Made by a program: the position numbers and the translations under genes. From TMP-86 sp039807285 (GTDB lineage: Bacteria; Pseudomonadota; Gammaproteobacteria; Steroidobacterales; Steroidobacteraceae), in NCBI GenBank assembly GCA_044226785.1, contig JBGAGK010000004.1:62001-126000 (forward strand): 64,000 bases of DNA, written 5' to 3'. Each line of letters opens with the position of its first letter. The first letter of the stretch is position 1. This document shows, one piece after another, positions 50,994 through 59,367 of this stretch. Below the pieces are notes generated by a model, which was not told where the DNA came from, did no database searches, and saw only the letters and a program-made list of their open reading frames with translations.

Positions 50994-51971
50994 TTGAAGC
51001 TGAGCGTCCACACCGAGAGCTGGCCGGTTGCCCGTCCTTTCCGCATCACCGGGCGGGAATGGACTTCGTTCGATTCGGTGGTCGTGGAACTTGAGCGCGA
51101 TGGCCAGATCGGTCGCGGCGAAGCGCTGGGTGTGTTCTATCTGGATGAAAGCGCCGCGAGCCTCATGGAGCAGATCAACGCGATCCCGCAAAGGGATCTC
51201 GCAGGTCTGGACCGCCAGCTCCTGCTCTCGCGCCTGCCGCCCGGCGGCGCACGCAATGCGCTGGACTGTGCGTTGTGGGACCTCGAGGCCAAGAGCACGG
51301 GCCGCAGCATCTGGGACCTCACGGGCGTGAGCCCCAGGGTGCTGACCACGGTGTATACCATCAGCATCGAGTCGACTCCCGGGCGCATGGCCGAACATGC
51401 CGCCTCGGCAGCGGCGTGCCCGAACCTCAAGATCAAACTCGACGCTCATCAGCCGCTGGAGCGTATCCGCGCGATTCGCCAGGCGCGCCCCGACGCGCGC
51501 ATCGTGGTGGATGCGAATCAGGGCTGGACTTTCGAGCAGCTGCGTTCGCTCGCGCCGGCCTTCGCCGATCTGGGCATCGAACTGATCGAGCAGCCGCTGC
51601 CGCGCGGTGCGGACGCGGTCCTGGAAGGCTATCGCTCTCCGGTGCCGCTGGGTGCGGACGAATCATGCCTGCATCTGGGGGAACTGGATGAAGCCACGAA
51701 GCGCTATCAGATGATCAACATCAAGCTCGACAAGACCGGCGGCCTCACACATGCGCTGGCACTCGCGCGTGCAGCACGGGATCGGGGCATGGGCCTGATG
51801 GTGGGCTGCATGGGCGGCAGTTCCCTGTCCATCGCGCCCGCGTTCGTGCTGGGCTGCGTGGTGGATCTGGTGGACATCGACGGGCCGCTCCTGCTCAGGC
51901 ACGATCGCCTGCCGGGCCTTTCGTTCAACGGCGGACGGGTTGAACCGCCCTCTTCGCGCCTGTGGGGATGA
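50994..51971 (+). CDS. Dipeptide epimerase (L-Ala-D/L-Glu epimerase-like, enolase superfamily)
   Basis: This 325-aa enolase-superfamily enzyme has the KIKLD segment (first catalytic Lys), metal ligands in VVDANQGW, IEQP and GADES, and the second Lys in NIKLDKTGG. The C-terminal LMVGCMGGSSLSIAPA is the mark of dipeptide epimerases acting in murein peptide recycling. The start is TTG 50994, with AGGAG about nine bases before it. It lies 24 bp after the antiporter gene and may be co-transcribed without sharing a pathway. Confidence 0.88.
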   Translation: MKLSVHTESWPVARPFRITGREWTSFDSVVVELERDGQIGRGEALGVFYLDESAASLMEQINAIPQRDLAGLDRQLLLSRLPPGGARNALDCALWDLEAKSTGRSIWDLTGVSPRVLTTVYTISIESTPGRMAEHAASAAACPNLKIKLDAHQPLERIRAIRQARPDARIVVDANQGWTFEQLRSLAPAFADLGIELIEQPLPRGADAVLEGYRSPVPLGADESCLHLGELDEATKRYQMINIKLDKTGGLTHALALARAARDRGMGLMVGCMGGSSLSIAPAFVLGCVVDLVDIDGPLLLRHDRLPGLSFNGGRVEPPSSRLWG

Positions 51972-51984
51972 AGGCAGCTCCGGG

Positions 51985-52493
51985 TCAATCCCGGTCCGGA
52001 GCCCCCAGCGGAAACAGGTGCCGGTAGGGCCGCGCCTCATCCACGACCCGCGCAAATGAAGGGCGCTGCAGCAACCGCGACCGCAGGTTCCGCACGTTGG
52101 AGAATGCGGATGGAACGGGATGTGTCCAGTCTGCATAGAACAGCGACGGAGCGGCCGCGCAATCCGCCAGGGTGAAGGACGAGCCGGCGGCCCAGGTCCG
52201 TCCCTGCAATGCCTGGTCCAGCCACGCGTAAGCGGTATCCAGCATCGCACGAGCCTCGTTCACATCCTGCGCATTGCGCTGGTCGGCAGGCCGCAAGGCA
52301 TTGCCGACGATGGTCTGCCCATCCCGCAGCACCGGCATACGCTTCAGCGGCACAGCCGTTCGAACGCCGCCACGGAAGTGGCGTCTTCCCAATGGATCTG
52401 GGAGAATTCGAACGGCGTGGCGTTTTCGTGAAACGCGATCAGCACCTTCTGGCAATACGAGGACAACGGATGTCCGTGAACCTGCAGACTCAT
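51985..52493 (-). pseudogene. Glutathione S-transferase gene with a one-base loss and an internal deletion
   Basis: The N-terminal thioredoxin-fold part (MSLQVHGHPLSSYCQKVLIA, ATG 52493) is read in one frame and stops at 52344. The C-terminal helical part (PLKRMPVLRDGQ ... TLADCAAAPSLFYADW ... FPLGAPDRD) continues in another. Adding one G near 52351 would join them as AAFERLWPLKRMPVL. The join RDGQTIVGNALRP also lacks the usual ESSIIIEYL-type segment, so about 50 residues are missing: 169 joined residues against about 220 in the family. It is convergent with the epimerase gene. Confidence 0.85.
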
Positions 52494-52555
52494 TTCGTCA
52501 TTCAGCTTTTCCGCCGCACAAAGACCCGCGGCCCATCTTACAAGGAGAACCATCG

Positions 52556-52990
52556 ATGAGCATGCAAAGCGTCCATGAGGGGAATTGTTTCTGCGGCGAG
52601 GTCCGGTTCCAGGTGACCGGCGAACCGGCAGGCATGGGTTACTGTCATTGTTCCTCGTGCCGGCACTGGTCCGCCGGCCCAGTCAATGCATTCACGTTGT
52701 GGAAGCCCGATGCGTTGAAGGTCACGCACGGTGCGGACAGCATCGGCACCTACAACAAGACTCCGGTCAGCTTCCGCAAGTGGTGCAGGAAATGTGGTGG
52801 CCACCTGTTCACCGACCATCCCACGTTCGGGCTCGTCGACGTGTACGCCGCCATGCTCCCAAGCCTCAAGTTCGTACCGGGCGTGCACGTGCATTACCAG
52901 GAGACGGTGCTGCGCATCCACGACGGCCAACCGAAGATGAAGGACATGCCGGCCGAGTTGGGTGGGTCCGGGGCGACCATGGCCGAATGA
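52556..52990 (+). CDS. GFA-family (glutathione-dependent formaldehyde-activating/CENP-V) protein
   Basis: This 144-aa zinc-binding protein has the family cysteines in GNCFCGEVRF, YCHCSSCRHWSAGP and CRKCGGHLF. The fold covers nearly the whole length. Most members have no proven reaction despite the family name. ATG 52556 has AAGGAG before it. It is divergent from the broken GST gene across 62 bp, which suggests the pair once formed a glutathione-related locus. Confidence 0.88.
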   Translation: MSMQSVHEGNCFCGEVRFQVTGEPAGMGYCHCSSCRHWSAGPVNAFTLWKPDALKVTHGADSIGTYNKTPVSFRKWCRKCGGHLFTDHPTFGLVDVYAAMLPSLKFVPGVHVHYQETVLRIHDGQPKMKDMPAELGGSGATMAE

Positions 52991-53024
52991 TCTGCATGTG
53001 CGGGCAACCAGGCCCGCTGCAGAT
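52990..53024. terminator. Hairpin directly after the GFA gene
   Basis: ATCTGCA (52990-52996) pairs with TGCAGAT (53018-53024), and GCGGGC (53000-53005) with GCCCGC (53012-53017), leaving a 3-nt bulge and a 6-nt loop. It begins on the last base of the stop codon. No T-run follows, so strength as a terminator is uncertain. Confidence 0.5.
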
Positions 53025-53169
53025 GAAATCCTGTTCATGTTCGCGGGATTGGGGAGGATTCTGACGGGCAGTCGCGGCAAATTCGGACCCGTGTTCCTGC
53101 TGAACGGAGTTGCGGCCGGATAAAATGGCACCTTGCCCTGACTGCAGGGCTGCCACGGAGAACGGTGCG

Positions 53170-55590
53170 ATGCCAGCGACTGACGGACTTGCCTGCGGCG
53201 CGCCTGGAATTCCCGCGCGGTGGACTTCCAGCGCCAAGAGCGGTGTGGGCACCGCGCTGGCGCCGGGTTGCCGTCTCTGGTTCACCATCAGTCACGGCAT
53301 CCTGAACGAGGTCTATCATCCCCGTGTAGACAGTGCCTGCACGCGGGACCTGGGGCTCGTGGTGACCGGTCCGGACGGCTACTTCTCCGAAGAAAAGCGC
53401 GACGCCGACCATCGGGTCGCGCAGTTCGAGGACGGCGTGCCGGCCTATCACCTGACCAATACGTCACGCGATGGCCGCTACCGCATCGTGAAACGGATCG
53501 TCGTGGACTCGCTCCGTCCGGTCCTGCTTCAGGAAATCGAATTCCTCGCCCTGTCCGGTGCGCCCGCGGACTATCACGTCTTCGCACTGCTGGCGCCACA
53601 CCTGGTCAATGCGGGCATGGGAAACACCGCCTGGATCGGCGACTACAAGGGCACGCCGATGCTGTTTGCCCGCGGCAAGTCAGGCGCATCGCTGGCTCTG
53701 GCATCCTCGCTCCCCTGGGTGTCCGCCTCCGCCGGATACGTCGGTTTCTCCGATGGCTGGCAGCAACTTCGCCGGGCTGGAAGGCTCGATCCATCCTGCC
53801 GACGCGCCGAGCATGGCAATGTCGCCCTGTGCGGCGAGATCGGATTTTCCGGCGCCGGGAGCCGTGCCGTGCTGGCTCTCGGATTCGGGCCGACGCCCTC
53901 GGAGGCAGGCTACAACGTGCTCGCCAGTCTGAACGGCGGTTTCGAGTCTGCGACCCGGTCCTATGTCGGAGGATGGCGCAACTGGCAAGGGAAACTTGAA
54001 CGCCTCGACGCATCGGTTCACTCGCGTCCAGGCGCCTACCGGACCAGCACAGCCGTCCTGGCCGCTCACCGTTCGCTGGCTTTCCCGGGCGCTGCGGTGG
54101 CGAGCCTGTCCATCCCCTGGGGATTTTCCAAGGGCGATGATGACATCGGTGGCTATCACCTGGTGTGGCCCCGCGATCTGGTCGAGACGGCCGGCGGCTT
54201 TCTGGCCGCAGGCGACCATGAGAGTGCCCGCCGCATCCTGGCGCATCTGCAAACCATCCAGGAAGCCGACGGCCATTGGCCGCAGAACGCCTGGCTCGAC
54301 GGGCAGGCGTACTGGAGCGGCATCCAGATGGACGAGTGCGCCTTTCCGATCCTGCTCGCCGATCTGCTGTTCCGGCAGGGAGCCCTGCCGCTGTCCGGCC
54401 TGTCCACATTTCTTCCGATGATCGAACGGGCCGCCTCCTACATCGTCCTGCATGGACCGGTCACGGGCCAGGATCGGTGGGAAGAGGACGCCGGCTATTC
54501 TCCTTTCACGCTGGCCGTCGAGATTGCGGCATTGCTCGCTGCCGCAGACCTGGTCGAGAAGCTGGGCAATGCCGATGGTGCCCGCTATCTTCGCGAGACG
54601 GCCGATACGTGGAACGATCAGGTCGAGCGCTGGACCTTCGTCAGCGGAACGGACATCTGTCGTGATACAGGTGTCGACGGATACTACGTGCGCATCTCCG
54701 CGCCCGACACCTCGGACGCCGCATCACCCAGGGGCGGCTTCGTGCCGATCAAGAACCGGCCTCCGGCCGCAGTCAGTTCACCGGCCATCCACATCATCAG
54801 CCCGGATGCGCTGGCACTGGTGCGATTCGGCCTGCGGGCGGCCGACGACCCGCGCATCGTCGACACCGTCCGGATCATCGACCGTTCGATCCGGTGCGAG
54901 CTGCCGCAGGGGCCGCTGTGGTACCGCTATACCGGCGATGGGTACGGCGAGCACAGGGATGGCCGTCCCTTCGACGGTACGGGGCACGGCAAGCCCTGGC
55001 CACTGCTGGTGGGTGAACGCGCACACTACGAACTGGCGGCTGGCCGCCAGAATGAGGCGGAGAGGCTCCTGGCGACCCTCGAGCAATCCGCCGGCAAGGG
55101 CGGGCTGCTCCCCGAGCAGGTGTGGGACGGCCCGGACATCCCTGAGCGACAGCTGTACCTCGGGCACCCTTCAGGCAGCGCCATGCCGCTGGTCTGGGCG
55201 CATTCGGAACACATCAAGCTGCTGCGCTCGCTGCGCGATGGGGCCGTGTTCGACATGCCGCCGCAGGGCGTGCAGCGTTACATCCGCGACCGGACGGTCT
55301 CGCCCTTTCGCACCTGGCAGTTCGTCAACAAGATCCGCTCGATCCCGGCCGGCAAGATCCTGCGCATCGAGGCTGCTGCCAGTGCCATCATCCACTGGAG
55401 CCTCGATGGCTGGAAGACCGTGCATGACAGTGAGACGGCCGGAAACTGTTTCGGGGTCTACCATGTCGATCTTCCGGTGGAACAGGCACGAGTGGGCGAT
55501 CAGGTACAGTTCACCTTCTTCTGGACCGGGGCCGGTCATTGGGAAGGTGTGGATTTCTCCGTAAGGATCGATGCGACGGAATCGGCCTGA
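53170..55590 (+). CDS. GH15 glucoamylase/glucodextranase-type glycosidase
   Basis: This 806-aa protein has an N-terminal beta-sandwich (LWFTISHGILNEVYHPRVDSA...), a GH15 (alpha/alpha)6 barrel and a C-terminal domain (GVQRYIRDRT...). Likely catalytic acids are E389 in GIQMDECAFP and E649 in LLPEQVWDG. No signal peptide is visible, so it probably acts on intracellular alpha-glucan or trehalose-like sugars and releases glucose. ATG 53170 is preferred with GGAGAA upstream; ATG 53125 and TTG 53110 extend the frame. It is followed by gnd, zwf and a glucokinase gene, which would use the glucose. Confidence 0.9.
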   Translation: MPATDGLACGAPGIPARWTSSAKSGVGTALAPGCRLWFTISHGILNEVYHPRVDSACTRDLGLVVTGPDGYFSEEKRDADHRVAQFEDGVPAYHLTNTSRDGRYRIVKRIVVDSLRPVLLQEIEFLALSGAPADYHVFALLAPHLVNAGMGNTAWIGDYKGTPMLFARGKSGASLALASSLPWVSASAGYVGFSDGWQQLRRAGRLDPSCRRAEHGNVALCGEIGFSGAGSRAVLALGFGPTPSEAGYNVLASLNGGFESATRSYVGGWRNWQGKLERLDASVHSRPGAYRTSTAVLAAHRSLAFPGAAVASLSIPWGFSKGDDDIGGYHLVWPRDLVETAGGFLAAGDHESARRILAHLQTIQEADGHWPQNAWLDGQAYWSGIQMDECAFPILLADLLFRQGALPLSGLSTFLPMIERAASYIVLHGPVTGQDRWEEDAGYSPFTLAVEIAALLAAADLVEKLGNADGARYLRETADTWNDQVERWTFVSGTDICRDTGVDGYYVRISAPDTSDAASPRGGFVPIKNRPPAAVSSPAIHIISPDALALVRFGLRAADDPRIVDTVRIIDRSIRCELPQGPLWYRYTGDGYGEHRDGRPFDGTGHGKPWPLLVGERAHYELAAGRQNEAERLLATLEQSAGKGGLLPEQVWDGPDIPERQLYLGHPSGSAMPLVWAHSEHIKLLRSLRDGAVFDMPPQGVQRYIRDRTVSPFRTWQFVNKIRSIPAGKILRIEAAASAIIHWSLDGWKTVHDSETAGNCFGVYHVDLPVEQARVGDQVQFTFFWTGAGHWEGVDFSVRIDATESA

Positions 55591-55640
55591 AGCGGCATGA
55601 CCAGCAACGACGACAGACTTCGACAAGGCAGGTGGTGAAC

Positions 55641-56654
55641 ATGCAAATCGGCATGATGGGATTGGGCAGGATGGGTGCGAACATGACCAGGCGCCTGATG
55701 AAGGCGGGCCACAAGTGCGTCGTCTACGATGTCAACCCGGAGGCAGTGGCAGCGCTGGTAAAGGAAGGCGCAACCGGATGTGCATCCCTGGAGGACTTCG
55801 TGGCAAGGCTCTCCCGGCCTCGTTGCGCATGGCTCATGCTGCCGGCCGCGATCACGGGCCGGAATGTCGATGCGCTTGCCGCATTGATGGAACGCGGCGA
55901 CATCCTCATCGATGGCGGCAACTCGCACTATCACGATGACATCGACCGGGCTGCGAAGCTCCTGCCGAAAGGTCTGCACTATGTCGATGTCGGCACGAGC
56001 GGCGGCGTGTGGGGACTGGAACGCGGATACTGCCTGATGATAGGCGGCCCGGACGAAGCCGTGAATCATCTGGATCCAGTGCTCTCATCGCTTGCCCCCG
56101 GGCCCGACCCTGCCGCCGGACAGGCCACGAAAACCGAAGGCACTGCTGCGTCCGGTTATCTGCATTGCGGGCCCAGTGGCGCAGGTCATTTCGTCAAGAT
56201 GGTCCACAACGGCATCGAGTATGGGTTGATGGCTGCCTACGCCGAAGGCATGAACATCCTCAAGGCCGCCAACGCCGGTGAACACCAGCGCGAAGCGGAT
56301 GCGGAAACCACGCCGCTGAAGCACCCGGAGTACTACCGGTTCAACATCGACCTGGCCGCGGTGGCGGAAGTCTGGCGGCATGGCAGCGTCATCAGCTCGT
56401 GGCTCCTGGACCTCACAGCCTCGGCCCTGCGCAAGGACCCGGCGCTCGAAGGGTTCGGCGGCCGGGTCTCGGACTCGGGTGAGGGCCGCTGGACGCTGGA
56501 TGCCGCCATCGACACCGGCGTGCCGGCGAACATCCTGGCGGCCGCCCTTTTCCAGCGCTTCAGTTCGCGGGGGGAAGCCGGCTTCGCCGACAAAATGCTG
56601 TCGGCCATGCGTTACGAGTTCGGCGGCCACATCGAAAAAACGGACGGCAAGTGA
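55641..56654 (+). CDS. gnd: 6-phosphogluconate dehydrogenase, decarboxylating (short, NAD-type)
   Basis: This 337-aa enzyme belongs to the short Gnd branch (about 300-340 aa). It has GLGRMGANM at the N-terminus, IDGGNSHYHDD, and the catalytic KMVHNGIEYGLMAAYAEG. The second strand ends YDVNPE; an Asp there instead of the NADP-binding Asn-Arg-Thr suggests NAD+ preference. It converts 6-phosphogluconate to ribulose-5-P. ATG 55641 is preceded by AGGTGG. zwf starts one base after its stop. Confidence 0.93.
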   Translation: MQIGMMGLGRMGANMTRRLMKAGHKCVVYDVNPEAVAALVKEGATGCASLEDFVARLSRPRCAWLMLPAAITGRNVDALAALMERGDILIDGGNSHYHDDIDRAAKLLPKGLHYVDVGTSGGVWGLERGYCLMIGGPDEAVNHLDPVLSSLAPGPDPAAGQATKTEGTAASGYLHCGPSGAGHFVKMVHNGIEYGLMAAYAEGMNILKAANAGEHQREADAETTPLKHPEYYRFNIDLAAVAEVWRHGSVISSWLLDLTASALRKDPALEGFGGRVSDSGEGRWTLDAAIDTGVPANILAAALFQRFSSRGEAGFADKMLSAMRYEFGGHIEKTDGK

Positions 56655-56655
56655 C

Positions 56656-58029
56656 ATGAGCTCCGAGCGATCCGATGCGCTGGTGCTGTTCGGGGCGACA
56701 GGCGATCTGGCGCACAAGAAGATCTTCCCGGCCCTGTACTCCATGGTCGAGCATGGGACCCTCGGTGAACCGGTGATCGGCGTTGCCCTGGAGGACTGGA
56801 ATACGGAGAAGCTCCAGGAGCGCGCCCGGGACGGCATCAGGAACACGCTCGGCAGCATCGATGAGGGAATATTTTCCAGACTTGCATCCCTGCTCCGCTA
56901 CGTCAGCGGGGACTACCGCAATCCGGCAACCTTCGGCAAGCTGAAACAGTCGCTGGGCGATTGCCGGCGTCCGCTGCATTACCTGGCGGTGCCACCGAGC
57001 ATGTTCGAACCGGTGGTGCAGGGGCTGGAGAAATCCGGAACCTCTGTCCATGCACGGCTGATGGTCGAAAAGCCCTTCGGGCGTGACCTGGAATCGGCAC
57101 GCAAGCTGAACCGCGTGCTGCACCAGGTGTTCGACGAAGAGCAGATTTTCCGCATCGATCATTTCCTCGGCAAGGAGGCGATCCAGAACCTGGTCTATTT
57201 CCGCTTCGCCAACTCGTTTCTCGAGCCGATCTGGAACCGCAATTACGTGTCTGGCGTGCAGATCACCATGGCGGAGGATTTTGGCGTCCAGGGACGCGGG
57301 CGTTTCTATGATGAAGTGGGATGCATCCGTGACGTCATCGAAAACCACCTGCTCAACATCATGTTGCTGCTGGCGATGGAACCGCCCAACAGCCACTCGA
57401 CCGAGGATCTGCTCGACGAGAAAGTCCAGGTGCTGCGGGCAATACGCACATTGGGCAAGAGCGACGTGATCCGCGGGCAGTTCAAGGGCTACCTGGCCGA
57501 ACCCGGCGTCGCACCCGGCTCGACCGTCGAGACCTTCGCGGCCGTGCGGCTGTTCGTGGACACCTGGCGCTGGCAGGGCGTGCCGTTCTTCATCCGCGCC
57601 GGCAAGTGTCTGCCGGTCCACAACACCTCGGTCGTGGTGCGCCTGCGAAAGCCGCCGCTCGACGTGTTCGACGACACCACCTCCGCGGATGCCAACTACA
57701 TCCGCTTCGGAATCGACCCCGATGTCTCGATCCGGGTCGGCGCACGCCGCAAGAAAGCCGGTGAGGAGATGTCGGGCGAGCAGGTGGAGCTTCTGGCACA
57801 GGATGATGGCAAGGACGACCGCCCGGCCTACGAGCGGTTGATCGGAGACGCCATGAACGGCAACGCCCAGCTGTTCACACGCCAGGATGCCAGCGAGATC
57901 GCCTGGCGCATCGTCCAGCCGGTGCTGGACGACCGGACACCGCCACACGTCCATGATCCAGGCACCTGGGGACCGGTCGATGCCATGCAGGGATTCGCGC
58001 CGGATGGCGGCTGGGTGAATCCGGCATGA
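56656..58029 (+). CDS. zwf: Glucose-6-phosphate 1-dehydrogenase
   Basis: This 457-aa enzyme oxidises glucose-6-P to 6-phosphogluconolactone. Marks are VLFGATGDLAHKKIFPAL at the N-terminus, RIDHFLGKEAIQN (166-178) for substrate binding, RDVIENHLLN with the catalytic His, and the late FFIRAGKCLP. The open frame to 56380 is a shadow over gnd. It sits between gnd and the glucokinase-like gene. No 6-phosphogluconolactonase gene is found beside it. Confidence 0.96.
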   Translation: MSSERSDALVLFGATGDLAHKKIFPALYSMVEHGTLGEPVIGVALEDWNTEKLQERARDGIRNTLGSIDEGIFSRLASLLRYVSGDYRNPATFGKLKQSLGDCRRPLHYLAVPPSMFEPVVQGLEKSGTSVHARLMVEKPFGRDLESARKLNRVLHQVFDEEQIFRIDHFLGKEAIQNLVYFRFANSFLEPIWNRNYVSGVQITMAEDFGVQGRGRFYDEVGCIRDVIENHLLNIMLLLAMEPPNSHSTEDLLDEKVQVLRAIRTLGKSDVIRGQFKGYLAEPGVAPGSTVETFAAVRLFVDTWRWQGVPFFIRAGKCLPVHNTSVVVRLRKPPLDVFDDTTSADANYIRFGIDPDVSIRVGARRKKAGEEMSGEQVELLAQDDGKDDRPAYERLIGDAMNGNAQLFTRQDASEIAWRIVQPVLDDRTPPHVHDPGTWGPVDAMQGFAPDGGWVNPA

Positions 58030-58036
58030 GGAGAAC

Positions 58037-58744
58037 GTGGTGCGCAAGACTGCTGTAAAGCCAGCCCATCGGCAAGAGCCGGTCGTGCTCGCCATCGACA
58101 TCGGTGGCACGCATGTGAAGGTCATGACCAGTGACGGGAACGAGGAACGTCGGGCCGAATCGGGTCGCCGCATGACGGCAGCGAACATGGTTGCTGCCGT
58201 GAGGAAGCTGGTGCGGGGCTGGCACTACGATGTGGTGGGCATGGGTTATCCCGGACCCGTCCTGCATCACCGGCCGCTGATGGAACCGGCCAATCTCGGG
58301 CCGCATTGGGTGGGCTTCGATTTCAGGCGATCCTTCGGAGTTCCGGTGAAGATCGTCAACGATGCCCTGATGCAGGCGGTGGGCAGTTACCAGGGTGGAC
58401 GCATGCTGTTCCTGGGCCTGGGCACCGGGCTGGGTGCCGCGATGATCGTCGACAATGCCGCGCAGCCCATGGAACTGGCTCACCTGCCTTACCGGAACGG
58501 CAAGACTTTCGAGGATTATGTGGGCGAGCGTGGCCTGGAGAAGCGCGGCAGGAAGAAGTGGCAGGCATCGGTTTTCGACGTGGTCGACCGGCTGCGCGTG
58601 GCGATGCAGCCCGACTATGTGGTGATCGGCGGCGGCAATGTGGAAAGACTGAAAGAACTGCCGCAGGACTGCCGGCGTGGCGACAACACCCTGGCCTTCA
58701 AGGGCGGATTCCGTCTCTGGCAGGACAAGTCGCTGATCGTCTGA
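58037..58744 (+). CDS. ROK-family glucokinase, polyphosphate-glucokinase-like
   Basis: This 235-aa sugar kinase has the phosphate loop AIDIGGTHVKV, MGYPGPV, VNDALMQAVG and LGLGTGLGAAMI. It is shorter than typical ATP-dependent ROK kinases (about 300 aa), and the zinc-binding Cys cluster of ROK enzymes is absent. Polyphosphate glucokinases share this compact form. It would phosphorylate glucose released by the GH15 enzyme to feed Zwf. GTG 58037 lies 7 bp after zwf with GAGGAG upstream; GTG 58040 is equally possible. Confidence 0.83.
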   Translation: MVRKTAVKPAHRQEPVVLAIDIGGTHVKVMTSDGNEERRAESGRRMTAANMVAAVRKLVRGWHYDVVGMGYPGPVLHHRPLMEPANLGPHWVGFDFRRSFGVPVKIVNDALMQAVGSYQGGRMLFLGLGTGLGAAMIVDNAAQPMELAHLPYRNGKTFEDYVGERGLEKRGRKKWQASVFDVVDRLRVAMQPDYVVIGGGNVERLKELPQDCRRGDNTLAFKGGFRLWQDKSLIV

Positions 58745-58753
58745 CCCCGCTGG

Positions 58754-58773
58754 GGCCGCCCGCTCAGGCGGCC
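58754..58773. terminator. GC-rich hairpin between convergent glucokinase and nsrR genes
   Basis: GGCCGCC (58754-58760) pairs with GGCGGCC (58767-58773) around a 6-nt loop that holds the nsrR stop codon. A smaller CCCC/GGGG stem lies just before. A terminator for both convergent operons is inferred; no T-run is present. Confidence 0.4.
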
Positions 58774-59192
58774 GGCTTGAGCCCGAAGTCACGGGGCTTG
58801 AGCATGAGGTCGGCCAGCGAGTAACGATCGAGCGTTCCGGTGAAGGCGGCCAGCGCCTCCCGAAGCACACGCCTCAGCCGGCAGCGCGGTGTCAGCATGC
58901 AGCAGTTGTCCTCGGTGAAGCACTCGACCAGCAGCAGATCCGGCTCCATCGCGCGCAGCACATCGCCCAGGTTGATGCGCTCAGGACGACGGGCGATGGT
59001 CAACCCGCCCGACCGGCCACGCACGGCCTTGAGGAAACCGGAGCGCGTCAACTGGTTGGCCACCTTCATCAGGTGGGCACGCGAGATCCCGTAGACCTTC
59101 GCGGTCTCCTCCACCGTGATCAGCCTGTCTCCCTGCACTGCCGCATACATCAGCACCCTCAGGGCATAGTCTGAAAAATTCGTCAAGCGCAT
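58764..59192 (-). CDS. nsrR: Rrf2-family nitric-oxide-sensing repressor NsrR
   Basis: This 142-aa winged-helix regulator has FSDYALRVLMY, GISRAHLMKVANQL and a GRSGGLTIAR wing. Cysteines C91, C97/C98 and C104 (VECFTEDNCCMLTPRC) match the [2Fe-2S]/[4Fe-4S] ligands of NsrR rather than IscR, and LREALAAFTGTLDRYSLADL follows as in NsrR. ATG 59192 begins the conserved MRLTNFSDYAL. An NsrR-type box lies 42-64 bp upstream in the divergent promoter, so it probably represses itself and the membrane-protein operon until NO damages its cluster. Confidence 0.92.
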   Translation of the reverse strand: MRLTNFSDYALRVLMYAAVQGDRLITVEETAKVYGISRAHLMKVANQLTRSGFLKAVRGRSGGLTIARRPERINLGDVLRAMEPDLLLVECFTEDNCCMLTPRCRLRRVLREALAAFTGTLDRYSLADLMLKPRDFGLKPAA

Positions 59193-59233
59193 GGATGGTT
59201 TCCCGAGTTCTGGCTGCGTCGATGATATCTGAA

Positions 59234-59256
59234 AAGATGTATTGACAATGCATGTT
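59234..59256. promoter_or_regulatory. NsrR operator in the divergent nsrR promoter region
   Basis: Half-sites AAGATGTATT (59234-59243) and AATGCATGTT (59247-59256) are separated by 3 bp, a 23-bp layout equal to the NsrR consensus of two AAGATGYATTT arms in inverted order. Only one arm base (CATGTT for CATCTT) and the centre deviate. A TTGACA -35-like box (59242-59247) overlaps it, consistent with repression of the rightward genes. Confidence 0.88.
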
Positions 59257-59367
59257 TTGAAGGCAAACTGACGGTGCAGCCGGCGCTGATGTGCGCCCTG
59301 CCCGGCCCATCCGGATCCGGTCGCGATCCGTCCCGGCCGGCGGTGATCATGCGACCCGAGGCATGCC

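Noticed and set aside
56560..58188. 542-codon minus-strand frame opposite zwf
   Set aside because: Antisense shadow; zwf on the plus strand is intact and conserved.
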